DNA from: Anaerohalosphaeraceae bacterium
GTDB taxonomy: Bacteria; Planctomycetota; Phycisphaerae; Sedimentisphaerales; Anaerohalosphaeraceae
Length of the DNA stretch: 9,982 nt
Assembly (NCBI GenBank): GCA_030671565.1
Contig: DAOVIC010000053.1
Location: forward strand, 1 to 9,982
Direction: 5' to 3'
Below, in pieces: positions 1-7,578 of this stretch. The translations under genes were made by a program, and so were the position numbers. Under the pieces are notes generated by a model. It saw nothing but the letters and a program-made list of their open reading frames with translations, was not told where the DNA came from and made no database searches. Each line of letters begins with the position of its first letter. Positions within the stretch are counted from its first letter, which is position 1.

Positions 1-1
1 C

Positions 2-199
2 GAGGTTAGTTCGGTTTCGAACAAGTCGTTGATTCGTCCGGGACTGGGGGTACCTTATTCTGATGTTATCTCGCTTTTGGAAAATATGTGCGAAACCGGC
101 GTGATCGAGGCAGAGTTCATAGCCGGCAAAATAGCTGATTTTCCCGGTCTCAGGAAACCGGATACGAATGTAGAGGTCGAGGAAAAAATCGTAAAATGA
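2..199 (+). CDS. C-terminal end of an unrecognised protein (partial, 5' end outside window)
   Basis: An open frame enters from the left edge and runs 65 codons to a TGA at 197-199. The other two forward frames give no comparable reading; frame 1 hits a stop at codon 3. The visible piece reads as a soluble, mixed-charge segment: a Gly/Pro-rich stretch (RPGLGVPYSDV), an amphipathic helix-like stretch (ISLLENMCETGVIEAEFIAG) and a charged tail rich in Glu and Lys. No catalytic motif, membrane segment or known domain is recognisable in it. It ends 64 bp before smc on the same strand, so the two could share a transcript unless the hairpin over its stop codon terminates transcription. The frame is fairly secure because of its length and natural composition. 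The function is unknown. Confidence 0.6.
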   Translation, partial: EVSSVSNKSLIRPGLGVPYSDVISLLENMCETGVIEAEFIAGKIADFPGLRKPDTNVEVEEKIVK

Positions 200-227
200 C
201 ATGGTTATTTCCATGTGTGTGTGTTTT
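199..227 (+). terminator. Hairpin at the end of the upstream gene, terminator or smc leader structure
   Basis: A perfect 6-bp inverted repeat (ACATGG at 199-204, CCATGT at 211-216) with a 6-nt loop overlaps the TGA stop of the upstream gene. It is followed by a GT-rich run ending in TTTT at 224-227. The U-tract is not contiguous with the stem, so this would be a weak intrinsic terminator at best. The 3' arm can also pair with a second CATGG copy at 231-235, so a leader role for smc is possible. Confidence 0.3.
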
Positions 228-249
228 AGGCATGGTACAGTTTGTTCCA

Positions 250-256
250 GGGAAGG
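250..256 (+). promoter_or_regulatory. Ribosome binding site that fixes the smc start
   Basis: GGGAAGG lies 7 nt before the ATG at 264. It selects that ATG over an in-frame ATG at 201, which would add 21 residues unlike any SMC N-terminus and has no purine-rich site before it. Confidence 0.8.
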
Positions 257-263
257 TAAAAAT

Positions 264-3200
264 ATGAGATTGGAGAAGATAACTCTTAACGGATTCAAAA
301 GTTTCGCCGACAAGACGGACTTTGAATTCGACCGCGATATCACGGCGATCGTAGGGCCAAACGGTTGCGGTAAGAGTAATGTAGTAGATGCGGTGAAATG
401 GGTGCTGGGCAACCAAAGCCCCAAGGCACTTCGCAGCGGTCAAATGACCGATGTCATATTCAGCGGTTCCGGAAGCAGAAAACCCAGCGGGATGTCAGAG
501 GTCAATCTTCACTTCAGTGCCGTCGCCGACATGGGGTTCGAGAACGACCAACTCATTATTACCCGTCGTCTTTATAAGAGCGGGGAAAGTCTCTATCAGA
601 TCAACAACAGCAACTGCCGGCTGAAAGATATCCGTGAACTGTTTATGGATACCGGCGTTGGCGTAAGTGCCTATTCGATAATCGAACAGGGGCAGATCGA
701 CCAGCTTTTGCATTCATCTAAAAACGACAGACGTTTAATTTTTGAAGAAGCGGCGGGAATAAGCAAATACAAATCACAAAAGAAGGAAGCATCCCGCAAA
801 CTTGATCGTACCGAACAGAACCTTCTGCGTCTTGCAGATATTGTATCCGAAGTTCAGCGTCAGTTGCGTAGTATCAAGCTGCAAGCGGGAAAGGCCAGAA
901 ATTACCTGGAGTACACCAAACGATTTAAAGAGCTTCGGGTAAACTATTCGTTGTCCGAATACAACAAGATCGTCACACAAATTGCTAAAAAGCAGGCAAA
1001 TCTCAGCGGTCACAAGGATCGATTCGGTGAGGTTGTTGCACAAGTGGGACGAAATGACGCGATGCTCAGTGAGATGGGAACAGACCTGATCGAAACAGAT
1101 GTCAGGGTCAACCAGTGTGACAATTCTCTGATCTCGGTCAAGAGTAAGATCGAACAGCAGTTGGAGCGAATAGAATTTCTCAAGAGCCGGATAAAAGAAT
1201 TACAGGATCGCAAGTCGAATTCGGCGGATCAGATCCAGAAGCTCGATGAACAGATCGATGACTTTACCTCACAGATAGCCGGTTGTCAGCAGAACCTTAC
1301 AGAGAACGAAACACTCCACAGTCAGGATACGGACCGGGTCAATGAGATGCAGGAGGCGATCAACGAAGTTAACCACCTGTGCGGAAGGATCGAAGCGGAT
1401 ATGGAGGACGAAAAGTCCGGCGTTATCGATATCGTCCGAAGAACCGCTCATTTGCACAACGAGATAAAAAGCATCAGTTCTTACAGGGATAAGATGGCCG
1501 ACCAGAAAGATCGTCTCGCCGGCAGAGCTGATCAGACCAGGAGACAGCTTGCTGACCTGCTAACTGAAAAAGCGAGATACGGCACGAAGCTGACGGACAT
1601 CGAAGAGGTCGTAAGAGATCTGCAGACCAATCTCGACGAAAAACGCAAACGGATGGAGGAAACCGGTGAAGTTATCGCTCGTGAGAACCATGAGCTTGCC
1701 GAAATAAAAGAAAGACGAAGTGCTGTTCAAAGCGAAAAAAATATCCTGGCCGATATGGAGTCAAGACGGGAAGGCCTGAGCAAATCAGTAAAGGATATCC
1801 TGCAAAAGCATTCCAGCAGTGCCTCTCAGGGGCGTGATTATGTCGAAGGTATTGTCGCCGACATCATAACGGCAGACCTGAAATACGCCGATGCGATCGA
1901 AGCTGCACTTGAGGGCAGGACCGATGCGATCGTCATCAACAGTACGAGGGACTTTCTGGAGGACGAAAAACTTTCACAAGGTCTTGACAGCAGAGTGAAG
2001 GTTATTTGCACTGACAGAATAACTCCGTTCGTCGATACGCAGGAAGTATCGTCATGTGCCGGTGTGATCGGCAGAGCGATCGAGTTTGTTAAATACGACC
2101 ACAAATATGCGTCGCTTGCGTGGCACCTGCTCGGAAAGACGCTGCTTGTCGAATCGATCGAAGATGCGATGACACTTTCGAGACGGCTTGGAGGGGACTA
2201 TCAATTCGTGGCGATGGACGGGACGGTTCTGGATAGGCAGGGCTCGATAAATGTCGGTCCCGTAGGTAAAACAGCCGGTCTGATATCACGAAAGAGCCGG
2301 TTGATCGAACTTAAAAGAAATCTTGCAAGTATCTCTCTGCAGATCAGCGAAGTCGACAGTAAACTGGATGAAAACAATCAAAAGAACGAACACCTGTCCA
2401 GGTTGTGTCAGAATTTCAGGACATCTATTTACGAAGCCAATACGGAAAGGGTCGATACCGAAGCGAAACTAAGCGGTATCAAACAGGACATCAAGCGTCT
2501 CAGCGACGAAGAGCCGTTGGTCAAGAGCGAAATCGAAACGCTGGAAAAGGAAATTTCGCAATCAGTACAAACCGAACATAATTCGCGTCAGAAACTCGAA
2601 GAGCTCGAGTCTGTAAATACCGATCGCAAGAAACGTATCGAAGAACTTGAAGAGCAGTTTGTACAGGCAAGGGAACAACAGGATTCGCAATTGGCGATAA
2701 TGACCGACCTGCGGGTAAGCATCGGTCAGACCGCGGAGAAATGCAAGTCGATCAAGCAGCAGATCGCGAGCCTGCAAAGTCAACTGCAGCACGGACGTGT
2801 CGCCCTTGAGTCTACACGGACGGAGATGCAGGCCTGTGACGGACAGGTTGTCGAAACAGAACGAACTATCCTTGCTGCCGAAGCGGCTGTAAGTGAAATG
2901 TTCGTAGATAAGGAAAAATATCAGAAAGAAAGCAATACTCTCCACGCCTATGTCGACCAGCTAAGAGAAAAGCACAGGGAAACCGAAGATTTACTGCGAC
3001 AAAAACGCAGCGAGCAGTCACAAGTCGAACAGCAAATTCACGAAGTAGAGCTTCAGCTTAGTCAGCTTACTGTCAAGGACGAGGATCTGACCCAGAGAGT
3101 TGCCGAAGAGCTTGGTCTGGATCTGAAAGAGTCTTATCAGAGCTTTGAAGAAGGCGAGGTCAACTGGGATGAGGTGCGGGAGGAGATTTCTGTGCTGCGA

Positions 3201-3845
3201 GGCAAGATCGAACGTCTTGGTAATGTCAATGTCGATGCTATCGACGAACAGGCTGAACTTGAAGAGAGGTACGAATTTCTGGCCAACCAGGTCGAGGATC
3301 TGCAAAAGAGTAAGGATCAGCTGGAGCAATTGATAAACCGCATAAACAAAGAGAGCCGGGAAAAATTTGCAGTGACGTTTGAGCAAGTCCGGCTGAACTT
3401 CCAGGGACTTTTCCGTAAGCTGTTCGGTGGCGGTAAAGCTGACATCATATTTGAAGATCCAAGCGATATCCTCGAAAGCGGCATCGAGGTCCTTGCCAAG
3501 CCTCCAGGGAAAGAAACCAGAAGCATAAGCCTCTTAAGCGGTGGCGAAAAGTCCATGACGGCTTTGGCTCTTCTGTTTGCAGTATTTAAGTGCAAACCAT
3601 CGCCCTTCTGTTTCCTGGATGAGGTCGATGCTGCTCTTGATGAGGCCAATAACGAGCGTTTCAATATGATCGTGCAGGAATTCAGGAAATATTCGCAGTT
3701 CATTATAATCACCCACGCCAAACGAACGATGAGCATAGCTGACGCCCTGTTCGGGGTGACGATGCAGACCAGAGGTGTAAGCAAGAAAATAGGCGTGCAA
3801 TTCGACCGTCAGGAAAACGACGGCGACGATGCGGCGGTAGCGTAA
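264..3845 (+). CDS. smc: Chromosome segregation/condensation ATPase SMC
   Basis: This 1193-residue protein has the full bacterial SMC architecture and about the usual family length. SMC dimerises, binds ATP and, with the ScpA/ScpB partners, folds and helps segregate the chromosome. The N-terminal head begins with the typical opening (LNGFKSFADKT) and has a Walker A at residues 31-38 (GPNGCGKS). Coiled-coil arms rich in Glu, Lys, Gln and Arg run from about 170 to 520 and from about 680 to 1020. The hinge lies at about 525-675. The C-terminal head has the ABC signature (LLSGGEK, 1090-1096) and a Walker B ending in the Asp-Glu pair D1119-E1120, followed by the D-loop (AALDEAN) and the switch His (ITHAKRTM). 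The ATG at 264 is chosen for its strong ribosome site and because residue 1 then matches family N-termini. In the hinge, the usual Thr-Gly-Gly segment is replaced by NVG at 663-665. No frameshift is seen. ScpA and ScpB are not in the window. Confidence 0.98.
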   Translation: MRLEKITLNGFKSFADKTDFEFDRDITAIVGPNGCGKSNVVDAVKWVLGNQSPKALRSGQMTDVIFSGSGSRKPSGMSEVNLHFSAVADMGFENDQLIITRRLYKSGESLYQINNSNCRLKDIRELFMDTGVGVSAYSIIEQGQIDQLLHSSKNDRRLIFEEAAGISKYKSQKKEASRKLDRTEQNLLRLADIVSEVQRQLRSIKLQAGKARNYLEYTKRFKELRVNYSLSEYNKIVTQIAKKQANLSGHKDRFGEVVAQVGRNDAMLSEMGTDLIETDVRVNQCDNSLISVKSKIEQQLERIEFLKSRIKELQDRKSNSADQIQKLDEQIDDFTSQIAGCQQNLTENETLHSQDTDRVNEMQEAINEVNHLCGRIEADMEDEKSGVIDIVRRTAHLHNEIKSISSYRDKMADQKDRLAGRADQTRRQLADLLTEKARYGTKLTDIEEVVRDLQTNLDEKRKRMEETGEVIARENHELAEIKERRSAVQSEKNILADMESRREGLSKSVKDILQKHSSSASQGRDYVEGIVADIITADLKYADAIEAALEGRTDAIVINSTRDFLEDEKLSQGLDSRVKVICTDRITPFVDTQEVSSCAGVIGRAIEFVKYDHKYASLAWHLLGKTLLVESIEDAMTLSRRLGGDYQFVAMDGTVLDRQGSINVGPVGKTAGLISRKSRLIELKRNLASISLQISEVDSKLDENNQKNEHLSRLCQNFRTSIYEANTERVDTEAKLSGIKQDIKRLSDEEPLVKSEIETLEKEISQSVQTEHNSRQKLEELESVNTDRKKRIEELEEQFVQAREQQDSQLAIMTDLRVSIGQTAEKCKSIKQQIASLQSQLQHGRVALESTRTEMQACDGQVVETERTILAAEAAVSEMFVDKEKYQKESNTLHAYVDQLREKHRETEDLLRQKRSEQSQVEQQIHEVELQLSQLTVKDEDLTQRVAEELGLDLKESYQSFEEGEVNWDEVREEISVLRGKIERLGNVNVDAIDEQAELEERYEFLANQVEDLQKSKDQLEQLINRINKESREKFAVTFEQVRLNFQGLFRKLFGGGKADIIFEDPSDILESGIEVLAKPPGKETRSISLLSGGEKSMTALALLFAVFKCKPSPFCFLDEVDAALDEANNERFNMIVQEFRKYSQFIIITHAKRTMSIADALFGVTMQTRGVSKKIGVQFDRQENDGDDAAVA

Positions 3846-3870
3846 ATAATTCAAAAACCAAAATTGAGGA

Positions 3871-3888
3871 TTCGGCCATTCAGCCGAA
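3871..3888 (+). other. Small hairpin between smc and the M16 gene
   Basis: TTCGGC at 3871-3876 and GCCGAA at 3883-3888 form a perfect 6-bp stem around a CATTCA loop, 25 bp after the smc stop. No T-run follows (the next bases are GCTGATTTATTA), so it lacks the hallmark of an intrinsic terminator. It may be a 3'-end processing or stability element in a transcript that continues into the M16 genes. The rest of the 73-bp gap shows no clear promoter. Confidence 0.35.
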
Positions 3889-3918
3889 GCTGATTTATTA
3901 ATCTTTACAAGTGATAAT

Positions 3919-5148
3919 ATGGCTGAAAACCTTGACAAATACGTATTAAAGAACGGCATGGTGATCCTTGGCGAAACGATGGAGGGCGTCGAGTCTGTGG
4001 CGTTTTCATTTCAACTGCCTTGCGGAGCATCTTTACTTCCCCAGGGATGCTGTGGAGCAGGGTCCGTTATTAGCGACTGGGTATTCCGCGGAGCCGGCGA
4101 CCGTAACAGCCGTCAGTTGATCGACGCACTTGACGGGCTTGGTCTGCATCGCAGCGGTACCGTTTCAAGCGGGAATATGTCTCTGGGCGGAGCACTTGAG
4201 GCAAGCAACCTCGCCGAGTCACTGGATATTTATGCGGATATTATATTGCGTCCAACGCTCGATAGCGAACAGTTCGGATTGTCGAAGGAACTGGCTGTAA
4301 GCGACGTGCTGTCGCTGGACGACGATCCCCGAAGCAAGGTCATGATGATTTTGCGGGAAAAATTCTATCCGTCTCCGTTGGGATCTCCTGCATTGGGAAA
4401 GATACCGGATCTGGAGAAATTGACGGATCAGCGTTGCGCAGAGCTGGTCAAAGACCGCTTCAATCTTTCCGGTACGACGTTTTCGGTCGCTGGCAAGTAC
4501 GATTTTGATGCTGTATGTGCCCAGATCGAACGTCTCTTCGATCGCCCGCAGAAAACTTTGGATCGAACGGTTTCGCTGGGTGATACAGGCGACAAATATA
4601 CACATATCCAGCACGACGGGGCTCAGGTCCATATCGGATTGATGACCGAAACGGTAACGATCTCCGACGAGGATTACTATAATGCTGTAGTGACGGTTTC
4701 TGTGTTATCGGGAGGCATGAGCAGCAGACTCTTTACAGAAGTACGCGAAAAACGCGGACTTTGCTACGCCGTTGGCGCCAACTACAATACGAATCTTTAT
4801 GCAGCCGGGATCAACTGCTATGCAGGAACAACGCCTGATAAAGCACAGGAAACGCTCGATGTAACTATCGCCGAGTTCGATCGACTTGGCGAAGGCATCG
4901 AAGAACATGAAGTCGAAAGAGCAAAGGTCGGATTGAAAAGCAAATTGATAATGCAAAGCGAATCAAGCAGCGCCAGATCTTCCGGTGTTGCCAGCGACTA
5001 CTACCTCCTGGGACGAGTGAGAAGTATCGAAGAGATAAAACAAAAATTATCCGAAGTAACGGTCGATTCTGTAATGAAATTCCTTGCGAACAATAATTTC
5101 AGTGACTACACGATCGTTACCATCGGCCCAAACAGTGTCAATGTATAG
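3919..5148 (+). CDS. M16-family peptidase homologue without zinc site (R/Y subunit)
   Basis: This 409-residue protein has the two-lobed M16B (pitrilysin/processing-peptidase-like) layout. The N-terminal lobe starts LKNGMVILGE, and the C-terminal lobe carries the signature SGGMSSRLF followed by VREKRGLCY. The zinc motif HxxEH expected near residue 50 is absent. Aligning GAGSVISDWVFRG with GVSHFLEHMMFKG of the next gene puts Ser49, Ser52 and Asp53 at the ligand and catalytic positions. The C-lobe pair R276 and Y283, the conserved Arg/Tyr that contact substrate in M16 enzymes, is intact. It is therefore predicted to be catalytically dead alone and to act as the partner of the next gene product, 19 bp downstream. 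No signal peptide is visible, so a cytoplasmic location is likely. The start ATG has only a poor Shine-Dalgarno (GTGAT close to the ATG), but the N-terminus fits the family. Confidence 0.9.
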   Translation: MAENLDKYVLKNGMVILGETMEGVESVAFSFQLPCGASLLPQGCCGAGSVISDWVFRGAGDRNSRQLIDALDGLGLHRSGTVSSGNMSLGGALEASNLAESLDIYADIILRPTLDSEQFGLSKELAVSDVLSLDDDPRSKVMMILREKFYPSPLGSPALGKIPDLEKLTDQRCAELVKDRFNLSGTTFSVAGKYDFDAVCAQIERLFDRPQKTLDRTVSLGDTGDKYTHIQHDGAQVHIGLMTETVTISDEDYYNAVVTVSVLSGGMSSRLFTEVREKRGLCYAVGANYNTNLYAAGINCYAGTTPDKAQETLDVTIAEFDRLGEGIEEHEVERAKVGLKSKLIMQSESSSARSSGVASDYYLLGRVRSIEEIKQKLSEVTVDSVMKFLANNNFSDYTIVTIGPNSVNV

Positions 5149-5167
5149 AACCGGGAATTAGAGATTA

Positions 5168-6385
5168 ATGGATTTTAAACATAAACAGCTTTCAAACGGT
5201 TTGACGATTATCGGCGAAGTTAATGAGTCGGCTTTGTCGGCCTCGGTTGGTTTTTTTACGAGAACGGGAAGCCGCGACGAGACCGCCGAGATAAGCGGAG
5301 TTTCGCATTTTCTGGAACATATGATGTTCAAGGGAACCGAATCGATGAGTGCCCTTCAGGTCAATGAGGCGTTTGACCATCTTGGTGCCGATTTCAACGC
5401 TTTCACGAGCGAAGAGAACACCGTTTATTATGCCGCGGTGCTTCCCGAGTACCTTTCCGATGTTACATCGCTGTGGGCACAGCTGATGCGCCCGTCTTTG
5501 CGTGACGATGATTTCAATATCGAAAAGAACGTCATCAAGCAGGAAATCGCAATGTACAAGGATCACCCGCAGTTTGATGTCATGGACATGGCAAGGGCGA
5601 TGCACTTTGGCGACCATCCCTGCGGAAACAGCGTCCTTGGTACAAATGAAAGCATCGACGACCTGAAGTCTGAACAGATGCGGGAATATTTCTCGCGCCG
5701 GTATTCTCCGAACAACATGGTTGTTGCATGTACCGGCAATTTTGATTTCGAAAAATTTGCTTCGCTTGTAGAGCAAAAGTGCGGCAGCTGGAAGCCTGCA
5801 GATGCGGATCGCAAACTGAGCTTTTCGAGAGGAACGATGGCCAAGAAACGCATCGAAAAGGAAAACCTCGTCAGGGAACACATCTGTTTGCTCAGCCCGC
5901 AGGTTTCTTCTCAGGACGATCGCAAGTTTGCCGCAAGTCTGCTTAGCGTGATTATCGGAGACTATACCGGTTCACGATTTTTTTGGGCGTTGGTGGATAC
6001 CGCTATTGCCGAAGTTGCTTCCAGTCAGTTGGATGCTATGGATGGCGTCGGTGTGTTGTACAGCTATTTGAGATGCGACCCAAAACGCGCCGACGAAGTT
6101 ATGAGTATCGTCGACGATGTTTTTCGGGCTATAAAAAAGGACGGTATCGCAGAGGACGAACTGCGAAAGGCCAGAAACAAGGTGCTCAGCACTATTACGA
6201 TAAAGAGCGAACAACCCAAGGGCCGGCTGGGCAGTCTCGGCCTTAACTGGACGTATACCGGAAAATATCGCAGCGTCGCCGACGATGTTGCAGCGGTCAA
6301 GGCAGTTACGCTCGATGATATACGGGAACTGATCGCCGAATACGACCCCGGAGAGTATACGGCTTTGTCAATGGGCCCCGGATAG
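5168..6385 (+). CDS. M16-family zinc metallopeptidase (catalytic subunit)
   Basis: This 405-residue M16B peptidase carries the inverted zinc motif HFLEH, with H47 and H51 as ligands and E50 as the catalytic base. The third ligand is E126 in the segment NVIKQEIAMYKD, 74 residues after H51, which matches the HxxEH-x(74-76)-E spacing of the family. The N-lobe also has the familiar LGADFNAFTSEENTVYYA strand pair. In the C-lobe, the stretch that should hold the Arg/Tyr pair reads GSRFFWALVDTAIAEV, so both positions (276 and 283) are Val. This is the reverse of the upstream paralogue, so the two products probably form one heterodimeric peptidase that degrades or processes peptides. No signal peptide or membrane segment is seen. 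The ATG is preceded by a weak GAG at 5161-5163. The substrate cannot be deduced. Confidence 0.95.
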   Translation: MDFKHKQLSNGLTIIGEVNESALSASVGFFTRTGSRDETAEISGVSHFLEHMMFKGTESMSALQVNEAFDHLGADFNAFTSEENTVYYAAVLPEYLSDVTSLWAQLMRPSLRDDDFNIEKNVIKQEIAMYKDHPQFDVMDMARAMHFGDHPCGNSVLGTNESIDDLKSEQMREYFSRRYSPNNMVVACTGNFDFEKFASLVEQKCGSWKPADADRKLSFSRGTMAKKRIEKENLVREHICLLSPQVSSQDDRKFAASLLSVIIGDYTGSRFFWALVDTAIAEVASSQLDAMDGVGVLYSYLRCDPKRADEVMSIVDDVFRAIKKDGIAEDELRKARNKVLSTITIKSEQPKGRLGSLGLNWTYTGKYRSVADDVAAVKAVTLDDIRELIAEYDPGEYTALSMGPG

Positions 6386-6399
6386 CAGCCGATTCAACC

Positions 6400-6435
6400 A
6401 TAGAATGTACTTGATTTTTACGGGGCGCATTCTAT
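6400..6435. repeat. 8-bp inverted repeat overlapping a promoter
   Basis: ATAGAATG at 6400-6407 and CATTCTAT at 6428-6435 are perfect reverse complements separated by 20 bp. The right arm overlaps the first three bases of the -10 hexamer, and the -35 hexamer lies in the spacer. This geometry would suit an operator bound by a dimeric repressor. The 28-bp spacing between half-sites is wide for a single dimer, and a weak RNA hairpin is the alternative. Confidence 0.4.
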
Positions 6436-6438
6436 AAT
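6411..6438 (+). promoter_or_regulatory. Sigma70-type promoter for the acidic-protein gene
   Basis: A -35 hexamer TTGATT (6411-6416; consensus TTGACA) is separated by 16 bp from a perfect -10 TATAAT (6433-6438). Transcription would begin near 6445, leaving a leader of about 15 nt with room for the ribosome site at 6448-6453. It lies in the only gap longer than 20 bp between the M16 pair and the next gene. Confidence 0.65.
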
Positions 6439-6447
6439 ATCTGGCAA

Positions 6448-6453
6448 TTGGAG
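6448..6453 (+). promoter_or_regulatory. Ribosome binding site that sets the start at 6460
   Basis: TTGGAG ends 6 nt before the ATG at 6460. The in-frame TTG at 6448 could be mistaken for a start that adds four residues, but it is better read as part of this Shine-Dalgarno. The ATG is therefore preferred. Confidence 0.65.
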
Positions 6454-6459
6454 TACAGC

Positions 6460-7488
6460 ATGGACAACGAGCCAACGAAAAACGAACAAAGCGATCAAAG
6501 CTTCCTGCGTCGCAGGGAGGGTAATTCGCGATCACGTCAAAAACCAACAGGCCCGCAAAAGCCTGATGCGATCAATCCTATGGCAGAACAAGCCAAGCCG
6601 GCAAAACCAGAGGCAGAAAAAAAACGTCTCCCGAGCTTTGAAGAGATAGTCGCCAGCCAGGAAGAAATAGTGAACACCCCCCTTTCGGATAATGACGCAG
6701 ATATTGTCAGTAACGACGAGAAATCTGAGGATGATCGGATCGATCCGCTGGAATCGCTTAAAGAGCTCAAAGTCGCTGTTTCCAAAACAGAAGTCGAACT
6801 TTCCACGGAGGAGATTGACAGCCTGCTGCATGTTCAGGAAACCGATACTGCCGAAGAGGAAAACGAAATCGACGAGAATCGTTCTGATGATGATAGCGAT
6901 GAGGCCAGCGTCGATGCCATAGATGGAACGGGGGCCCTGTCAAGTCTTAAGGATACAATTGCACAAGCCCAATCGGAGATCGGCGATGACGATCAGGAAA
7001 ACACGGGGTCTTTCCATATCGGCGATGCGAAAGATGAACAACCGCTCATAACGTCGAAAAATGAATCAAAAATACCAGACGGCCAGATCCCGCGTTTCGA
7101 ACTGACTGAGAAAATACTGACCGAACAGCGAAAGGTCGCTTCAGGCAGGAGAACCAGAAAGTCGGAAAATACGCAAAAAAGTAATCGAAACAATATAACG
7201 GGCCTCCTGGGAGAGGTTGTACGGGCCGACAGGAAAGTAGTATCAGAACCGGCGGGGTCGTTCTCAATAGGTGGAAAAAATGCCGGCGATTCCTTTAAAT
7301 ATCCACAAGAGCGATCTTCGCAGCCCGGCGGCAATGCTAGATATACTCCTGCGGTATACAGCATTTTAAGAGGCGAAAATGATCTGACGCAAATTCAGCG
7401 CGTGATCATTGCCGATATTGTCGCCCGCGACATATCGGAGCACTTCCCGCAGATGGACTCGCAAATGCAGGTCCACGTTCCTGCCTGA
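6460..7488 (+). CDS. Acidic low-complexity protein of unknown function
   Basis: The product is 342 residues, very hydrophilic and mostly predicted disordered. A basic, Pro/Lys-rich N-terminus (to about residue 55) is followed by a strongly acidic middle (about 70-180, with runs such as TAEEENEIDEN and SDDDSDEAS). A second basic patch (about 225-245, VASGRRTRKSENTQK) comes next. The last 40 or so residues look folded and helical (YSILRGENDLTQIQRVIIADIVARD), which is the likeliest conserved part. Two copies of GSF-x-IG occur at 183-188 and 266-271. LSTEEIDSLL at 114-123 resembles the short N-terminal motif of the flagellar switch proteins FliM and FliN, but nothing else of those proteins is present. 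There is no signal peptide or membrane segment. It has its own promoter and ribosome site. I do not recognise the family. A scaffold or adaptor role is conceivable but not shown. Confidence 0.85.
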   Translation: MDNEPTKNEQSDQSFLRRREGNSRSRQKPTGPQKPDAINPMAEQAKPAKPEAEKKRLPSFEEIVASQEEIVNTPLSDNDADIVSNDEKSEDDRIDPLESLKELKVAVSKTEVELSTEEIDSLLHVQETDTAEEENEIDENRSDDDSDEASVDAIDGTGALSSLKDTIAQAQSEIGDDDQENTGSFHIGDAKDEQPLITSKNESKIPDGQIPRFELTEKILTEQRKVASGRRTRKSENTQKSNRNNITGLLGEVVRADRKVVSEPAGSFSIGGKNAGDSFKYPQERSSQPGGNARYTPAVYSILRGENDLTQIQRVIIADIVARDISEHFPQMDSQMQVHVPA

Positions 7489-7493
7489 TTTTT
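7467..7493 (+). terminator. Possible weak terminator at the end of the acidic-protein gene
   Basis: GCAGG (7467-7471) pairs with CCTGC (7480-7484) around an 8-nt loop. TTTTT at 7489-7493 follows after four bases that include the TGA stop. The stem is short and not adjacent to the T-run, so it is a weak candidate. The bidirectional element further downstream could serve as backup. Confidence 0.25.
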
Positions 7494-7549
7494 CATCCTG
7501 TCAACTGTTGTGTGATACAGTTTATCCGTTTTCACGGAAGCAGAGACTG

Positions 7550-7578
7550 AAAAAAAACTGCTACTTCTCAGCATTTTT
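7550..7578. terminator. Candidate bidirectional terminator between convergent genes
   Basis: On the + strand, eight A residues (7550-7557) and a C precede TGCT (7559-7562), a 7-nt loop, AGCA (7570-7573) and TTTTT (7574-7578). The A-tract can pair with the T-tract across one mismatch, extending the stem. Read on either strand, a hairpin is followed by a T-run: 5 T on + and 8 T on -. It sits between two converging genes and overlaps the last codons of the minus-strand gene. The 4-bp core stem is weak. Confidence 0.4.

Noticed and set aside
201..263. A 21-residue N-terminal extension of SMC from an upstream ATG
   Set aside because: The extension does not resemble SMC N-termini, and the strong GGGAAGG site points to the ATG at 264.
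3864..3902. A promoter for the M16 pair in the gap after smc (TTGAGG ... TATTAAT)
   Set aside because: The spacing is 26 bp, far outside the workable range, so no promoter is claimed and cotranscription with smc is the simpler reading.
5192..5881. A 229-codon minus-strand open frame inside the catalytic M16 gene
   Set aside because: It lies wholly antisense to a strongly supported peptidase gene, is rich in Arg, His and Ile without any domain, and is a shadow of that gene's codon usage.
7525..7538. Hairpin TCCGT-TTTC-ACGGA between the convergent genes
   Set aside because: It has only a 5-bp stem and no T-run follows on either strand. The element at 7550-7578 is the better terminator.
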